A stretch of 31,763 bases of DNA from DATLZM01 sp035559315 (GTDB lineage Bacteria; Actinomycetota; UBA4738; HRBIN12), in assembly GCA_035559315.1 (NCBI GenBank), contig DATMBJ010000036.1, forward strand, positions 1-31,763, given 5' to 3'. Position 1 is the stretch's first letter, and each line of letters begins with the position of its first letter. This document shows, piece by piece, positions 1 to 7,824 of this stretch. The notes beneath the pieces are model-generated. The model worked only from the letters and a program-made list of their open reading frames with translations. It did not search any database and had not been told where the DNA came from. The translations under genes and the position numbers were made by a program.

Positions 1-1005
1 CCGGCCGCCAACGCGCCCGCCTACGCCGCCCTGGCCGCGACGGCCGAGGCCACGCTCGTGGGCCTCGGGGTGCGGGCGACGCTCGGGGCGGTGGTCCGGG
101 AAGCCTTCGGGTACCGGCAGGTCGTCGCCGCCCTGCTGGCCGGGTCGGTGGTCGTGGGGGTGGGGGCCCAGGCCGTCGCGGCCGCCGCGGGGGGCTGGGC
201 GGTGCGGCCCGGGGCCCTCCCGCCGGCCTGGCCCGTGATCGCCTCCGACGGAACGACCCCCTTCCGGGTCCTGTGGCTCGGGCGGGCCGGGGGCGAGCCC
301 CTCCCGCCGCCCGGCGGCGACCCGCAGGGCCTGGTCGAGGCGGGCTCCTCCTCGGTCCGGTACGCGGTGCGGGACCGGGCCGGGGTCCGGGCCCTGGATC
401 TGGGCCGGGGCGAGGATCCCCGCGCCCTGGGGGCCCTCGAGGCCGCCCTCGGCGAGATCCTGTCGGGCACGACCCGTCACGGCGGTTCCCTCCTGGCGCC
501 GTTCGGCATCCGGTACGTCGTCGCCGCCGAGGGGGATCTCCCCTCCGGAGCCCGGGCGGCCCTCGACGCCCAGCTCGATCTCGACCTCGTCCCGGCGGGC
601 GGCCTCGTCATCTACCGGAACGCCCGACCGCTGCCCGTCGCGGCGCTCGTGCCGGCGCCGGGGTGGGCCGAGGCGGCGCGCGGGGACGACCTCTCCGCGC
701 TCCCGCCGTTGCCGGCTCCGCGCGCCGTGCCCCTCGACGCGGCGGCGGGCGCGGCCCTGGGGACGGGAACGGGGGAGGGCCTGGTCTACCTGTCCCAGCG
801 GTTCCAGCCCGGGTGGCGGATGCGGCTCGGAGACCGAACGGCGCGGCCCTGGGAGGCGTTCGGCTGGGCCACCGCGTTCGAGGCTCCGTCGGGGCCCTTC
901 CGGGTGATCCCGCCCGAACGAGGCGCCCGGACCGTGGGTCTCGTGGGACTCGGGGTCCTCTGGGCCGCGGCGCTGTGGCTCACGCGGAAGCCGGCGGGGC
1001 GATGA
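1..1005 (+). CDS. C-terminal part of a large membrane protein, probably glycosyltransferase-like (5' end outside window)
   Basis: The reading frame is open from base 1 without a convincing start, so this is the 3' end of a longer gene. It has one clear hydrophobic segment (about codons 38-60). A soluble C-terminal part follows with the phrase FRVLWLG, which I associate with the tail of large actinobacterial proteins having an N-terminal GT2 domain and a multi-helix membrane region. A last hydrophobic stretch near positions 935-990 precedes a basic tail. The stop overlaps the next gene by 4 bp (ATGA), indicating one operon with the DUF5719 protein. The glycosyltransferase label is inferred from context and a short motif; the catalytic part is not in the window. 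A GTG at 58 is only an internal codon. Confidence 0.6.
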   Translation, partial: PAANAPAYAALAATAEATLVGLGVRATLGAVVREAFGYRQVVAALLAGSVVVGVGAQAVAAAAGGWAVRPGALPPAWPVIASDGTTPFRVLWLGRAGGEPLPPPGGDPQGLVEAGSSSVRYAVRDRAGVRALDLGRGEDPRALGALEAALGEILSGTTRHGGSLLAPFGIRYVVAAEGDLPSGARAALDAQLDLDLVPAGGLVIYRNARPLPVAALVPAPGWAEAARGDDLSALPPLPAPRAVPLDAAAGAALGTGTGEGLVYLSQRFQPGWRMRLGDRTARPWEAFGWATAFEAPSGPFRVIPPERGARTVGLVGLGVLWAAALWLTRKPAGR

Positions 1006-2408
1006 GCGGCCGGGGACAGCTCTTCGCGGCGGCGCTCGCGGTCCTCGCGGTGGCCACGGGTGCGGTCTACCTCGAGCGCGAGGTGGGGCCACGGCCCCCG
1101 GCCCCCGCCGCGCCGGGCCGCGCTCCCTCCGGCGCCTGGCTCTGCCCGCACGGCGGCGGGCCCGGGTGGTCGGTCGGGGTCATCCTGGCGAACCCGGGGG
1201 AGGATCCGGTCCCGGTGCGGCTCACGTCCCTCTCCGGGCGACGAGCGGGGGAGCCGCGGCTCCTCGAGGTCCCCGCGGGCCAGACGCTCCGGGCCGACGT
1301 CCCGGCCGAGGCCCGCGAGGCCGCCACGTACGTCGAGTACTTCGGAGGGTGGGTGGCCGCGGGGTGGGTGGCCCACGCGGGGGGCCGGGAGCACGGGGTC
1401 GCCGCCGAGGCCTGCGCGGGGGCGCCGGCCCGCCGGCTCATCCTCCCGGACGGGGAGACGGAGCGCGGGGAGGAGACCTCCCTCGTGGTGATGAACCCGT
1501 TCGCCGTCGACGCGGTGCTCACGATCACGCTCCTCACCGAGGAGGGTCCCCCGGTGACGACGAAGGAGTGGTCGGACGTCGTGCTCCCGGCGCGGCGCGC
1601 CGCCGTCTTCCGTGTGAACGAGGTGAAGCTCGGCGAGCGGACGGTGTCGGCCCTGGTCGACGTGGGGGTGGGAAGGGTGGCGGCGGCCTCGCTCGTGTTC
1701 TCGGGCGAGGAGCGGCAGGTGCGGAGCGCGGTGGGCATCCCGGCGGCGGCCCGGCGGGTGCTCCTGCCGGGGGCCGGGGGCTCCGGGCAGTCCGAGCTCG
1801 TGGTGACCGCGGTCGGCGAGGAGCGGGACGCGCGCTTCGGCGTGAGCGTCCTGGGGCCCGAGGGGCCCGCGATCGCGGAAGGCCTCGAGGACGAGGCCCA
1901 GGCCCCATCGTCGGCTCGCACCTACCCGGTGCTCGCCCAGGGCGCCGCGACCTTCGACGTCCACGCGGAGGCCGGCGCCCCTGGCGTGGCGGCGGTCCGT
2001 CGCTCCACGGGGCCGAGCGGGGACCAGGCGGTGGTGCCCGGGGCCGCCGTGCCGGCCCGGGCCTGGGTCGTCCTCCCCGCGGTCGCGGGCCGCCCCGCCC
2101 ACCCGCGCCTGGTCCTCGCGAACCCGGGGAGCGCGCCGGTGGCCGTGACCCTGGTGGCCCTCCCCGGGGTCGGCGCGGTCGCCCCGCCGGCGCTGACCGT
2201 GGTCCAGGTGCCCGGGGGCTCGACCGTGGCGGCGCCCGCCGCCTTCGTCGAGGCCCTGCCGGGCGCCGCGGTGCTGGCCGTCGCCCCCGAGGGAACCTTC
2301 GTGGCGGCCTCGGCGTCGAACTCCCTCGGGCGGGAGGGCTTCGCCGGCTACGCCGCCGCGCTCGGGGTCCCGGTGCCCGAGCGGTGGGTCGCGGAGCGGC
2401 CCCGGTGA
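1002..2408 (+). CDS. DUF5719 family exported protein
   Basis: A 468-residue protein with an N-terminal hydrophobic segment (about residues 6-24), so exported or anchored with the bulk outside the membrane. The remainder is rich in Val, Ala and Gly, with repeated beta-sandwich-like phrases such as VILANPGEDPVPV, LVVMNPFAVDAVLTI and LVLANPGSAPVAVTL, suggesting three or more related modules. In actinobacteria DUF5719 proteins are found beside the large glycosyltransferase-like membrane protein and near manB, which matches this position. The ATG overlaps the upstream stop by 4 bp. The biochemical function is unknown; a cell-surface role is inferred. The family assignment is from context and the repeated N-P-G/F modules, not from a search. 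Confidence 0.75.
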   Translation: MSGRGQLFAAALAVLAVATGAVYLEREVGPRPPAPAAPGRAPSGAWLCPHGGGPGWSVGVILANPGEDPVPVRLTSLSGRRAGEPRLLEVPAGQTLRADVPAEAREAATYVEYFGGWVAAGWVAHAGGREHGVAAEACAGAPARRLILPDGETERGEETSLVVMNPFAVDAVLTITLLTEEGPPVTTKEWSDVVLPARRAAVFRVNEVKLGERTVSALVDVGVGRVAAASLVFSGEERQVRSAVGIPAAARRVLLPGAGGSGQSELVVTAVGEERDARFGVSVLGPEGPAIAEGLEDEAQAPSSARTYPVLAQGAATFDVHAEAGAPGVAAVRRSTGPSGDQAVVPGAAVPARAWVVLPAVAGRPAHPRLVLANPGSAPVAVTLVALPGVGAVAPPALTVVQVPGGSTVAAPAAFVEALPGAAVLAVAPEGTFVAASASNSLGREGFAGYAAALGVPVPERWVAERPR

Positions 2409-2432
2409 GCCGCGGGTCCGGCGGGTTGTCCT

Positions 2433-2438
2433 AGGATG
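2433..2438 (+). promoter_or_regulatory. Candidate -10 box (TAGGAT) upstream of the L,D-transpeptidase gene
   Basis: TAGGAT fits the actinobacterial TANNNT pattern seen before several genes here and lies in the only gap (2409-2552) between the envelope genes. No convincing -35 box is visible. Confidence 0.4.
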
Positions 2439-2552
2439 GACCGGGGCCGGGTCGACCGCCCGGGGCGAGGCCCGCGGCGGCGCGGGCCGGGCCCGGGGCG
2501 GAACCCTACGGATGCGTGAGGCGTTGAACGGGTACGAGGAGAGCGGACGACG

Positions 2553-3614
2553 ATGAGCCGGGGGAAGCACGCGCGGCGGATGCTCGGGGGCGGCCTCCCC
2601 GTCGTGCTGATCGTGCTGGCGTCGCTCGTGGTCGTCGGGGCCGGGGGCGCCCTGGCGGCCTACCGCTACGAGACGGCCCGGGCCGACCGGATCCTCCCGG
2701 GGGTGGAGATCGAGGGGATCGACGTCTCCGGCATGACCCGCGGGCAGGCGATCCGGGCCGTCGCCTCCCTGGTCGACCGGACGCTCGACCGCGAGCTCGT
2801 GGTCACGGCCGCCGACCGGTCGTGGGTCGTCACCCCGAGGGAGCTCGGGATGCGGGCCGACGTGGAGGGAGCCGTGGAGCGGGCCCTGGCGGTGGCCGAG
2901 GGGTTCCCGCTCCCCGCGAGGTTCTGGCACCGGTTCCGCGGGATCCCGGTCGAGCGGAGCGTCGCCGTCGGCTACTCCTACGACGAGGCGGCCGTCCGCG
3001 CCTTCGTGGAGGAGGTGTACCGGGCGGTGGCCGAGCCGGCCCGGGACGCGGCGATCCGCCTGGAGGACGGGCAGGTCCTGCTGCAGCGGTCCCGGGTCGG
3101 GCAGGCCCTCAAGGAACGGGTGGCCCTGGCGCGGATCCGGCGGGCCCTGGAGGAAGGACGTGCCCGCGTGTCGCTCCCGGTGAAGGACGTGGAGCCCGAG
3201 GTCACCGAGGCGAGCCTGGGCTACACGATCGTCGTGGACCGGTCCCGGAACGAGCTCTACCTCTACCGGGGGCTGAAGCTGGTGAAGACCTACCCGGTGG
3301 CGACCGCGCGGCCGCCGTACGTGACCCCGCCGGGGGAGTGGGTGGTGGTCGACAAGCGCGAGAACCCGACCTGGTACAACCCGGCCCCGGAGGGGTGGGG
3401 GGCGGGCCTCCCGCTGGTGATCCCGCCCGGGCCCGGCAACCCCCTCGGCACGCACGCGCTCTACCTCGACGCCCCCGGGATCCGGATCCACGGGACGTAC
3501 GACGCCGACTCGATCGGGACCTACGCGTCGCACGGGTGCATCCGGATGTACCTCGAGGACGCCGAGGAGCTCTTCGGCATCGTCCCCGTGGGGACGAAGG
3601 TCCTGATCGTCTGA
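2553..3614 (+). CDS. L,D-transpeptidase (YkuD family) with N-terminal peptidoglycan-binding domain
   Basis: A 353-residue cell-wall enzyme predicted to form or remodel L,D cross-links in peptidoglycan outside the membrane. Residues about 14-36 are a transmembrane anchor. Residues about 45-210 resemble the PG_binding_4/VanW-associated region (ILPGVEIEGIDVSGMT followed by a repeat-like segment). The C-terminal YkuD domain (about 225-353) opens with YTIVVDRSRNELYLYRGLK. It carries the catalytic signature: a His in IRIHGTY, then SHGCIRM with the nucleophilic Cys. All expected catalytic residues are present and the length is normal. The ATG at 2553 follows a purine-rich stretch (GAGGAGAGCGG). It has its own upstream gap and a possible promoter, so it may be a separate transcription unit. 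Confidence 0.93.
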   Translation: MSRGKHARRMLGGGLPVVLIVLASLVVVGAGGALAAYRYETARADRILPGVEIEGIDVSGMTRGQAIRAVASLVDRTLDRELVVTAADRSWVVTPRELGMRADVEGAVERALAVAEGFPLPARFWHRFRGIPVERSVAVGYSYDEAAVRAFVEEVYRAVAEPARDAAIRLEDGQVLLQRSRVGQALKERVALARIRRALEEGRARVSLPVKDVEPEVTEASLGYTIVVDRSRNELYLYRGLKLVKTYPVATARPPYVTPPGEWVVVDKRENPTWYNPAPEGWGAGLPLVIPPGPGNPLGTHALYLDAPGIRIHGTYDADSIGTYASHGCIRMYLEDAEELFGIVPVGTKVLIV

Positions 3615-3658
3615 GGGCCGCGGTCGGGCGGGCATCGCGTCGCGCCCGATGCTTGCAG

Positions 3659-3676
3659 GATCACACGGATGTGATC
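3659..3676 (+). promoter_or_regulatory. Perfect inverted repeat (candidate operator) before the DUF3499 gene
   Basis: GATCACA-CGGA-TGTGATC: two 7-bp arms around 4 bases, ending 11 bp before the ATG at 3688. It sits between a possible -35 (TTGCAG, 3653-3658) and a -10-like CAGGAT (3676-3681), so a bound protein would block transcription. The order TCACA...TGTGA is the reverse of a Crp site, so I do not assign a regulator. Confidence 0.4.
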
Positions 3677-3687
3677 AGGATACGGGC

Positions 3688-3891
3688 ATGCGGACCTGCT
3701 CCCGGATGCGCTGCGAGGAGGCGCCGGTCGCGACCGTCGCGCTCCGCTACCAGGCGCGGGAGGTCGTGGTCGGCGACCTGGCGCCGGAGCGCGACCCCAG
3801 CCTCCTGGACCTCTGCCGTGCGCACGTCGACGGCCTGACCCCGCCCCGCGGCTGGTCGGTACGGGACGAGCGCGGCGCCCGCGTCCCCTGA
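3688..3891 (+). CDS. DUF3499 family small metal-binding-like protein
   Basis: A 67-residue protein beginning MRTCSRMRCEEAPVATV and continuing with a Tyr-containing strand, DLCRAHVDGLTPPRGWSV. This matches the DUF3499 pattern as I know it: paired Cys (CSR..C), a later C-x2-H (LCRAH) and the TPPRGW phrase. The four Cys/His residues could bind zinc. DUF3499 is actinobacterial and is typically encoded just upstream of manB, as here. I chose ATG 3688 rather than the in-frame ATG 3649 because family members start almost directly at the Cys-Ser-Arg motif. A 5' leader may be absent, since the -10-like element lies only about 7 bp upstream. Function unknown. Confidence 0.85.
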   Translation: MRTCSRMRCEEAPVATVALRYQAREVVVGDLAPERDPSLLDLCRAHVDGLTPPRGWSVRDERGARVP

Positions 3892-4012
3892 CCCGTCCCC
3901 CGCCGTCCGGCCCGGACCTGCGGCCGACCGTCCCCGGACGGGGGATGGCCCGTCCACCGATCGGGCGATGCGGCGCTGGGAACGGCGGTCGAGGGAAATG
4001 AGGTCCTCGGGC

Positions 4013-4018
4013 TATGGT
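4013..4018 (+). promoter_or_regulatory. Candidate -10 box (TATGGT) for the zinc-ribbon gene
   Basis: TATGGT matches TANNNT and lies 35 bp upstream of the chosen ATG at 4053. The preceding gap (3892-4012) has a short G+C hairpin (CCGTCC-CC-GGACGG near 3928-3941) that may end the DUF3499 transcript. Confidence 0.35.
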
Positions 4019-4052
4019 CGGACGGCCCGCCGTCGCCGACCATCGGACCGAG

Positions 4053-4250
4053 ATGACGCGCGACCCCAAGACCGCAGGGACCTGCCCGGTGTGCAGCACC
4101 GGGGAGCTGATCACGATCTCGATGACCGTGAACGGCGCCGAGCTCCGGTTCACCACCTGCCACGCGTGCGAGGCGAAGTGGTGGACGAGGGAGGGCGAGG
4201 AGATCCCCCTCCGCTCGGTGATCGGGATGGTCGTCGAGGCCCGCTCCTAG
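4053..4250 (+). CDS. Small zinc-ribbon protein of unknown function
   Basis: A 65-residue protein with a four-cysteine zinc-ribbon layout: CPVC near the N-terminus (TAGTCPVCSTGEL) and CHAC (TTCHACEAKWW), separated by about 22 residues that look like a beta hairpin (ITISMTVNGAELRFTT). The C-terminal IPLRSVIGMVVEA may form a short helix. The frame is open to 4014, but ATG 4053 gives a compact protein and follows the likely promoter at an ordinary distance. It lies between DUF3499 and manB. Similar short ribbons beside manB occur, to my recollection, in other actinobacteria, but I cannot name a function; nucleic-acid or protein contact would be typical of the fold. Confidence 0.75.
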   Translation: MTRDPKTAGTCPVCSTGELITISMTVNGAELRFTTCHACEAKWWTREGEEIPLRSVIGMVVEARS

Positions 4251-4324
4251 CCAGGCGTCGCCGGACCCCCCTCCGGACCGGCGCGGGACCGCTCCCACGA
4301 GGGTCCCGCGCGCCCCGCCTCGGG

Positions 4325-4330
4325 TACGAT
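4325..4330 (+). promoter_or_regulatory. Candidate -10 box (TACGAT) giving a leaderless or near-leaderless manB transcript
   Basis: TACGAT ends 8 bp before the GTG start of manB at 4339, so a transcript beginning about 7 bp after the box would start at or next to the start codon. The same spacing is seen at prfB (23343-23348). Confidence 0.5.
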
Positions 4331-4338
4331 GGCCGCCG

Positions 4339-5697
4339 GTGGCGTCCCGCGACCTGAGCCGGATCTTCAAGGCCTACGACGTCCGCGGCGTGGTCCCCGA
4401 CGAGCTCGACGAGGACGTGGCGCGGCGCATCGGGGCCGCCTTCGCCCACTTCTGCGGCGAGCCCCGGATCCTCCTGGGCCGGGACTGCCGGCTCTCCTCG
4501 GAGGCGCTCCGGAACGCCTTCGCCGAGGGCGTGACCGGGCGGGGGGCGGACGTCGTGGACCTCGGGCTCGTCTCCACCGACCTCCTGTACTTCGCATCCG
4601 GCGAGCTCGGCATGCCGGGGGCGATGCTGACGGCGAGCCACAACCCGCCGGAGTGGAACGGGATCAAGTTCTGCCTGTCGGGGGCCCGGCCCGTGGGGCA
4701 GGACACCGGGCTCGCCGAGATCCGGGCCCTGGCCGAGCGCGACGAGTACCCGCCGGCCCCCCGGGCGGGGCGCGTGGAGCGGCGCGACCTCCTCGACCGC
4801 TACGTGGAGCACGTGCTCTCGTTCGTGGACCCCGCCGCGATGCGGCCCCTCACGGTCGTCGTCGACACCGCGAACGGGATGGGGGGGCTCGTGGTGCCGG
4901 CGGTGATGTCGCGGCTCCCGGTCACGCTCGTCCACCTCTACCCCGAGCTCGACGGAACGTTCCCCAACCACCCCGCCGACCCCATCGACCCCCGGAACCA
5001 GGAGGACCTGAAGCGCGCCGTGCTCGAGCACCGGGCCGACGTGGGCTTCGCCTTCGACGGCGACGCCGACCGGGTGTTCCTGGTGGACGAACGGGCGGAG
5101 GGGGTCTCGGGCTCGCTCGTGACGGCGCTCGTCGCCGAGGCCATGCTGGAGCGGCACCCGGGCGCGAAGATCGTCCACAACCTGATCTGCTCGTGGGTGG
5201 TCCCCGAGGTGATCCGGGAGCACGGGGGCACCCCGGTGCGCTCCCGGGTCGGCCACTCGTTCATCAAGCAGGTGATGGCGGAGACCGGGGCGGTCTTCGG
5301 CGGCGAGCACTCCGGCCACTACTACTTCCGCGAGAACCACAACGCGGACTCGGGGCTGATCGCCGCCGTCGTCGTCCTGGGCCGGATGTCCGAGGCCGGG
5401 CTGCCCCTGTCGAAGCTCCTCGAGCCCTACCGCCGCTACCACGACTCGGGGGAGATCAACTCCCGGGTCGAGGACCAGCGGGCCGCGATCGAGCGGCTGG
5501 CGGAGGCGTTCCGGGACGGCCGGCAGGACCGGCTCGACGGGCTCACGGTAGAGTTCGACGATTGGTGGTTCAACGTGCGGCCGTCCAACACCGAGCCGCT
5601 CCTCCGGCTGAACGTGGAGGCCCGGACCAGGGAGCTGCTCGAGGAGAAGACGGCGCTCGTGCTGCGGCTGATCCGCGGGACCGAGGAGGCGTCGTGA
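4339..5697 (+). CDS. manB: Phosphomannomutase/phosphoglucomutase
   Basis: A 452-residue cytoplasmic alpha-D-phosphohexomutase that interconverts hexose-6-phosphate and hexose-1-phosphate, feeding GDP-mannose and related sugar nucleotides for glycan synthesis. All four family landmarks are visible: the phosphoserine loop TASHNP (Ser100), the Mg-binding DGDADR (about 240-245), the sugar-binding GEHSGH (about 322-327) and the C-terminal phosphate loop RPSNTEP (about 414-420). Length is typical. GTG 4339 is chosen because it gives the usual N-terminus (IFKAYDVRG at residue 10). The stop overlaps the Trm112-like gene by 4 bp (GTGA), beginning a tightly packed run of sugar-phosphate genes. Mannose versus glucose specificity cannot be read from sequence. 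Confidence 0.95.
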   Translation: MASRDLSRIFKAYDVRGVVPDELDEDVARRIGAAFAHFCGEPRILLGRDCRLSSEALRNAFAEGVTGRGADVVDLGLVSTDLLYFASGELGMPGAMLTASHNPPEWNGIKFCLSGARPVGQDTGLAEIRALAERDEYPPAPRAGRVERRDLLDRYVEHVLSFVDPAAMRPLTVVVDTANGMGGLVVPAVMSRLPVTLVHLYPELDGTFPNHPADPIDPRNQEDLKRAVLEHRADVGFAFDGDADRVFLVDERAEGVSGSLVTALVAEAMLERHPGAKIVHNLICSWVVPEVIREHGGTPVRSRVGHSFIKQVMAETGAVFGGEHSGHYYFRENHNADSGLIAAVVVLGRMSEAGLPLSKLLEPYRRYHDSGEINSRVEDQRAAIERLAEAFRDGRQDRLDGLTVEFDDWWFNVRPSNTEPLLRLNVEARTRELLEEKTALVLRLIRGTEEAS

Positions 5698-5885
5698 GCG
5701 TCGACCCCGAGCTGCTCGAGCTCCTGGTCTGCCCCAACTGCCGGGGCGAGGTCGAGTACCTCGAGGACGAGGAGCGCATCGTGTGCCGCGGGGAGTGCGG
5801 CTACCGGTACCCGGTGCGGGATGGGATCCCGGTGATGCTGATCGACGAGGCCGAGAAGCCCGCCGGCGGGGGCCGGCGCCGCTGA
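5694..5885 (+). CDS. Trm112-like zinc-binding protein
   Basis: A 63-residue protein starting at GTG 5694 inside the manB stop. The sequence VDPELLELLVCPNCRGEVEY, a later pair of Cys (CRGECG) and the ending YPVRDGIPVMLIDEA are the hallmarks of the Trm112/YcaR family. Some family members activate methyltransferases, but the bacterial partner is generally unclear. Four cysteines (CPNC and C-x3-C) form the likely zinc site. It lies between manB and the SIS-domain isomerase, the usual place for a Trm112-like gene in actinobacteria. It ends 8 bp before the next start, so all three are probably cotranslated. Confidence 0.88.
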   Translation: MSVDPELLELLVCPNCRGEVEYLEDEERIVCRGECGYRYPVRDGIPVMLIDEAEKPAGGGRRR

Positions 5886-5893
5886 GCTCGGGC

Positions 5894-6961
5894 GTGGTGG
5901 ACCTGGACGACGCGGCCGCCCTCTCCCGCGCCGATCCCTCGGGGATGCTCGAGGCGGTGCTCCGGCTCCCGGAGGACGTCCGGGCCGGCTACGAGCTGGG
6001 GCGCGCCGCGGCCGACCTGCCCCCCGCGGAGGGCCTCGAGGCGGTGGTGCTGTGCGGGATGGGGGGCTCCGCGATCTCGGGGGACCTCCTCCGCGCGGCG
6101 TGGCGCGGCCGCCTCCGGCTGCCCTTCGAGGTGGTCCGGGGGCCGGAGCTGCCCGGCCATTGCGGGCCGCGCACGCTCGTCGTGGGCTCCTCCTACTCCG
6201 GGGACACGGCGGAGACCCTGGCCTGCTTCGAGGAGGCGGTCCGCCGTGGGTGCCGGGCCCTGGCCGTGACGTCGGGCGGCGCGCTCGCCCGGCTCGCCGC
6301 CGAGGCGGGGGCCGCCGTGGTCCGGCTGCCCGTCGGGCTCATCGCCCCCCGGGCCGCCGTGGGGCACCTCACGTTCGCCGCGGTCGGCGCGCTCGAGGCG
6401 ATGGGGATCCTCCCCCCCGTGGGCGAGGACGTGGAGGAGACCCGTCGCGAGCTCGCCGAGCTCCTCGACCGCCTGGGGCCTGCCCGGCCCAGGAACCCCG
6501 CGAAGGCCCTCGCCGGGCGGCTCCAGGGCCGGGTCCCCGTGATCTGGGGCGCCGAGGGCATCGGCGCAGCGGCCGCCCTCCGCTGGAAGACGAACCTGAA
6601 CGAGAACGCGAAGGTCCCGGCGTTCGCCTCCGCCCTCCCCGAGCTCGACCACAACGAGGTCGTGGGATGGTCGGCGGGGGCCGGGCGGGGGTTCTTCCTG
6701 GTCGCCCTCCGCCACCGGGGCGAGCATCCCGACGTCGCCGCCCGGTTCCCGCTCTCGATCGGCGTCGCCCGGGAGGCGGGGGCCGAGGCCGAGGAGGTGT
6801 GGGCGAGCGGGCGCTCGGACCTCGCGCGCCTGTTCACGCTGGTGGCCACGGGGGACCTGGTGAGCGTGTACCTGGCGCTGCTCCGCGGCGTGGACCCCAC
6901 GCCGATCGAGGCCATCGACCGGCTCAAGCGGGCCCTCGCCGGCGGCGGCCCGGGGGGCTGA
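5894..6961 (+). CDS. Bifunctional phosphoglucose/phosphomannose isomerase (SIS domain)
   Basis: A 355-residue SIS-fold isomerase. The N-terminal SIS domain carries GMGGSAISGD (residues 55-64) and SSYSGDTAETLACF, which bind the sugar phosphate. The C-terminal half has NLNENAKVPAFASALPELDHNE, with the family's conserved Glu and His for proton transfer. It converts fructose-6-phosphate to glucose-6-phosphate and/or mannose-6-phosphate, supplying ManB. The frame stays open to 5783, but that would overlap all of Trm112; GTG 5894 (or 5897) gives the normal N-terminus. Its stop shares one base with the next ATG (TGATG), indicating translational coupling to the nucleoside phosphorylase. Confidence 0.9.
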   Translation: MVDLDDAAALSRADPSGMLEAVLRLPEDVRAGYELGRAAADLPPAEGLEAVVLCGMGGSAISGDLLRAAWRGRLRLPFEVVRGPELPGHCGPRTLVVGSSYSGDTAETLACFEEAVRRGCRALAVTSGGALARLAAEAGAAVVRLPVGLIAPRAAVGHLTFAAVGALEAMGILPPVGEDVEETRRELAELLDRLGPARPRNPAKALAGRLQGRVPVIWGAEGIGAAAALRWKTNLNENAKVPAFASALPELDHNEVVGWSAGAGRGFFLVALRHRGEHPDVAARFPLSIGVAREAGAEAEEVWASGRSDLARLFTLVATGDLVSVYLALLRGVDPTPIEAIDRLKRALAGGGPGG

Positions 6962-7809
6962 TGGGCCCCCCGCGCCCCGGCCCTGGGGACGGCGTCCCCG
7001 AGCGGGTGGCGGCGGCCGTGCGGGCCCGGACCGACCTCGTCCCCGCCGCGGCCCTGGTGCTCGGCTCGGGGCTCGGCGACGCCCTCCGGGTGGCCCGGGA
7101 GCTGGCGGGGGCGGGGGACGAGGTGGAGGTGACCTACGGGGAGCTGCCGGGGTTCCCCCCGCCCTCGGTCCCCGGCCACGCGGGCCGTCTGTGGCTCGGA
7201 AGGCTCGGGGGGCGACCCCTCGCCTGTTTCCAGGGGCGCGTCCACTACTACGAGGGGCACGGGATGGCCATGGCGTCCCTCACCGCCCGGGTGGCGGCGG
7301 AGCTCGGCGCCCGGGCGGTGATCCTCTCGGCGGCCACGGGCGGCGTCGACCCCTCGGTCCCGGGGGGTGCGATCGTGATCCTCCGCGACCACCTGAACCT
7401 GATGGGGGAGAACCCGTTGCGCGGCTGGCGGATGCCCGATGGCTCCCCCGCCTTCGTCGATCTCTCCCAGGTCTACGACCCCGAGCTCACCGACGCGGCG
7501 CTCGCCGCGGCCCGGGCGGTGCTCGGTCCGGAGGCGGTGCGGGAGGGGGTGTACGCCGCGCTCCCCGGGCCGTCCTACGAGACCCCCGCCGAGGTCGAGT
7601 TCCTCCGCCGGGCGGGGGCCACGGTCGTCGGGATGTCGGTGGTGCCCGAGGCCGTGGCGGCGCGGGCCCTGGGCCTGCGGGTCGTGGGGATAAGCTTCGT
7701 GACGAACGCCGCCGGGACGCCGGTCTCGCACCAGGAGGTGCTGCGGGCCTCGCCCCGGGCCGCGGACGTGATCGGACGGGTGACCGTGGAGCTCCTCCGG
7801 CTCCTCTAG
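6961..7809 (+). CDS. punA: Purine nucleoside phosphorylase (trimeric PNP/MTAP superfamily)
   Basis: A 282-residue enzyme that splits purine nucleosides with phosphate into base and (deoxy)ribose-1-phosphate. Landmarks: LGSGLG near residue 34, the phosphate- and sugar-binding stretch around HYYEGH, DHLNLMGENPL, GPSYETPAE, and GMSVVPEAVAAR followed by VTNAAG. The Asn in VTN and the GPSYETPAE form point to the guanosine/inosine-cleaving PNP class rather than MTA phosphorylase, which typically has Asp pairs there. This matters because the next genes handle adenosine (ahcY) and methylthioribose phosphate (mtnA). Substrate choice is inferred from these residues only. Confidence 0.9.
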   Translation: MGPPRPGPGDGVPERVAAAVRARTDLVPAAALVLGSGLGDALRVARELAGAGDEVEVTYGELPGFPPPSVPGHAGRLWLGRLGGRPLACFQGRVHYYEGHGMAMASLTARVAAELGARAVILSAATGGVDPSVPGGAIVILRDHLNLMGENPLRGWRMPDGSPAFVDLSQVYDPELTDAALAAARAVLGPEAVREGVYAALPGPSYETPAEVEFLRRAGATVVGMSVVPEAVAARALGLRVVGISFVTNAAGTPVSHQEVLRASPRAADVIGRVTVELLRLL

Positions 7810-7824
7810 GGAAGGGTGGACGGC

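Noticed and set aside
786..3635. Long minus-strand open frame (949 codons)
   Set aside because: It is antisense to DUF5719 and the L,D-transpeptidase, is rich in Arg/Pro/His, and has no motifs; very high G+C creates such shadows throughout the window.
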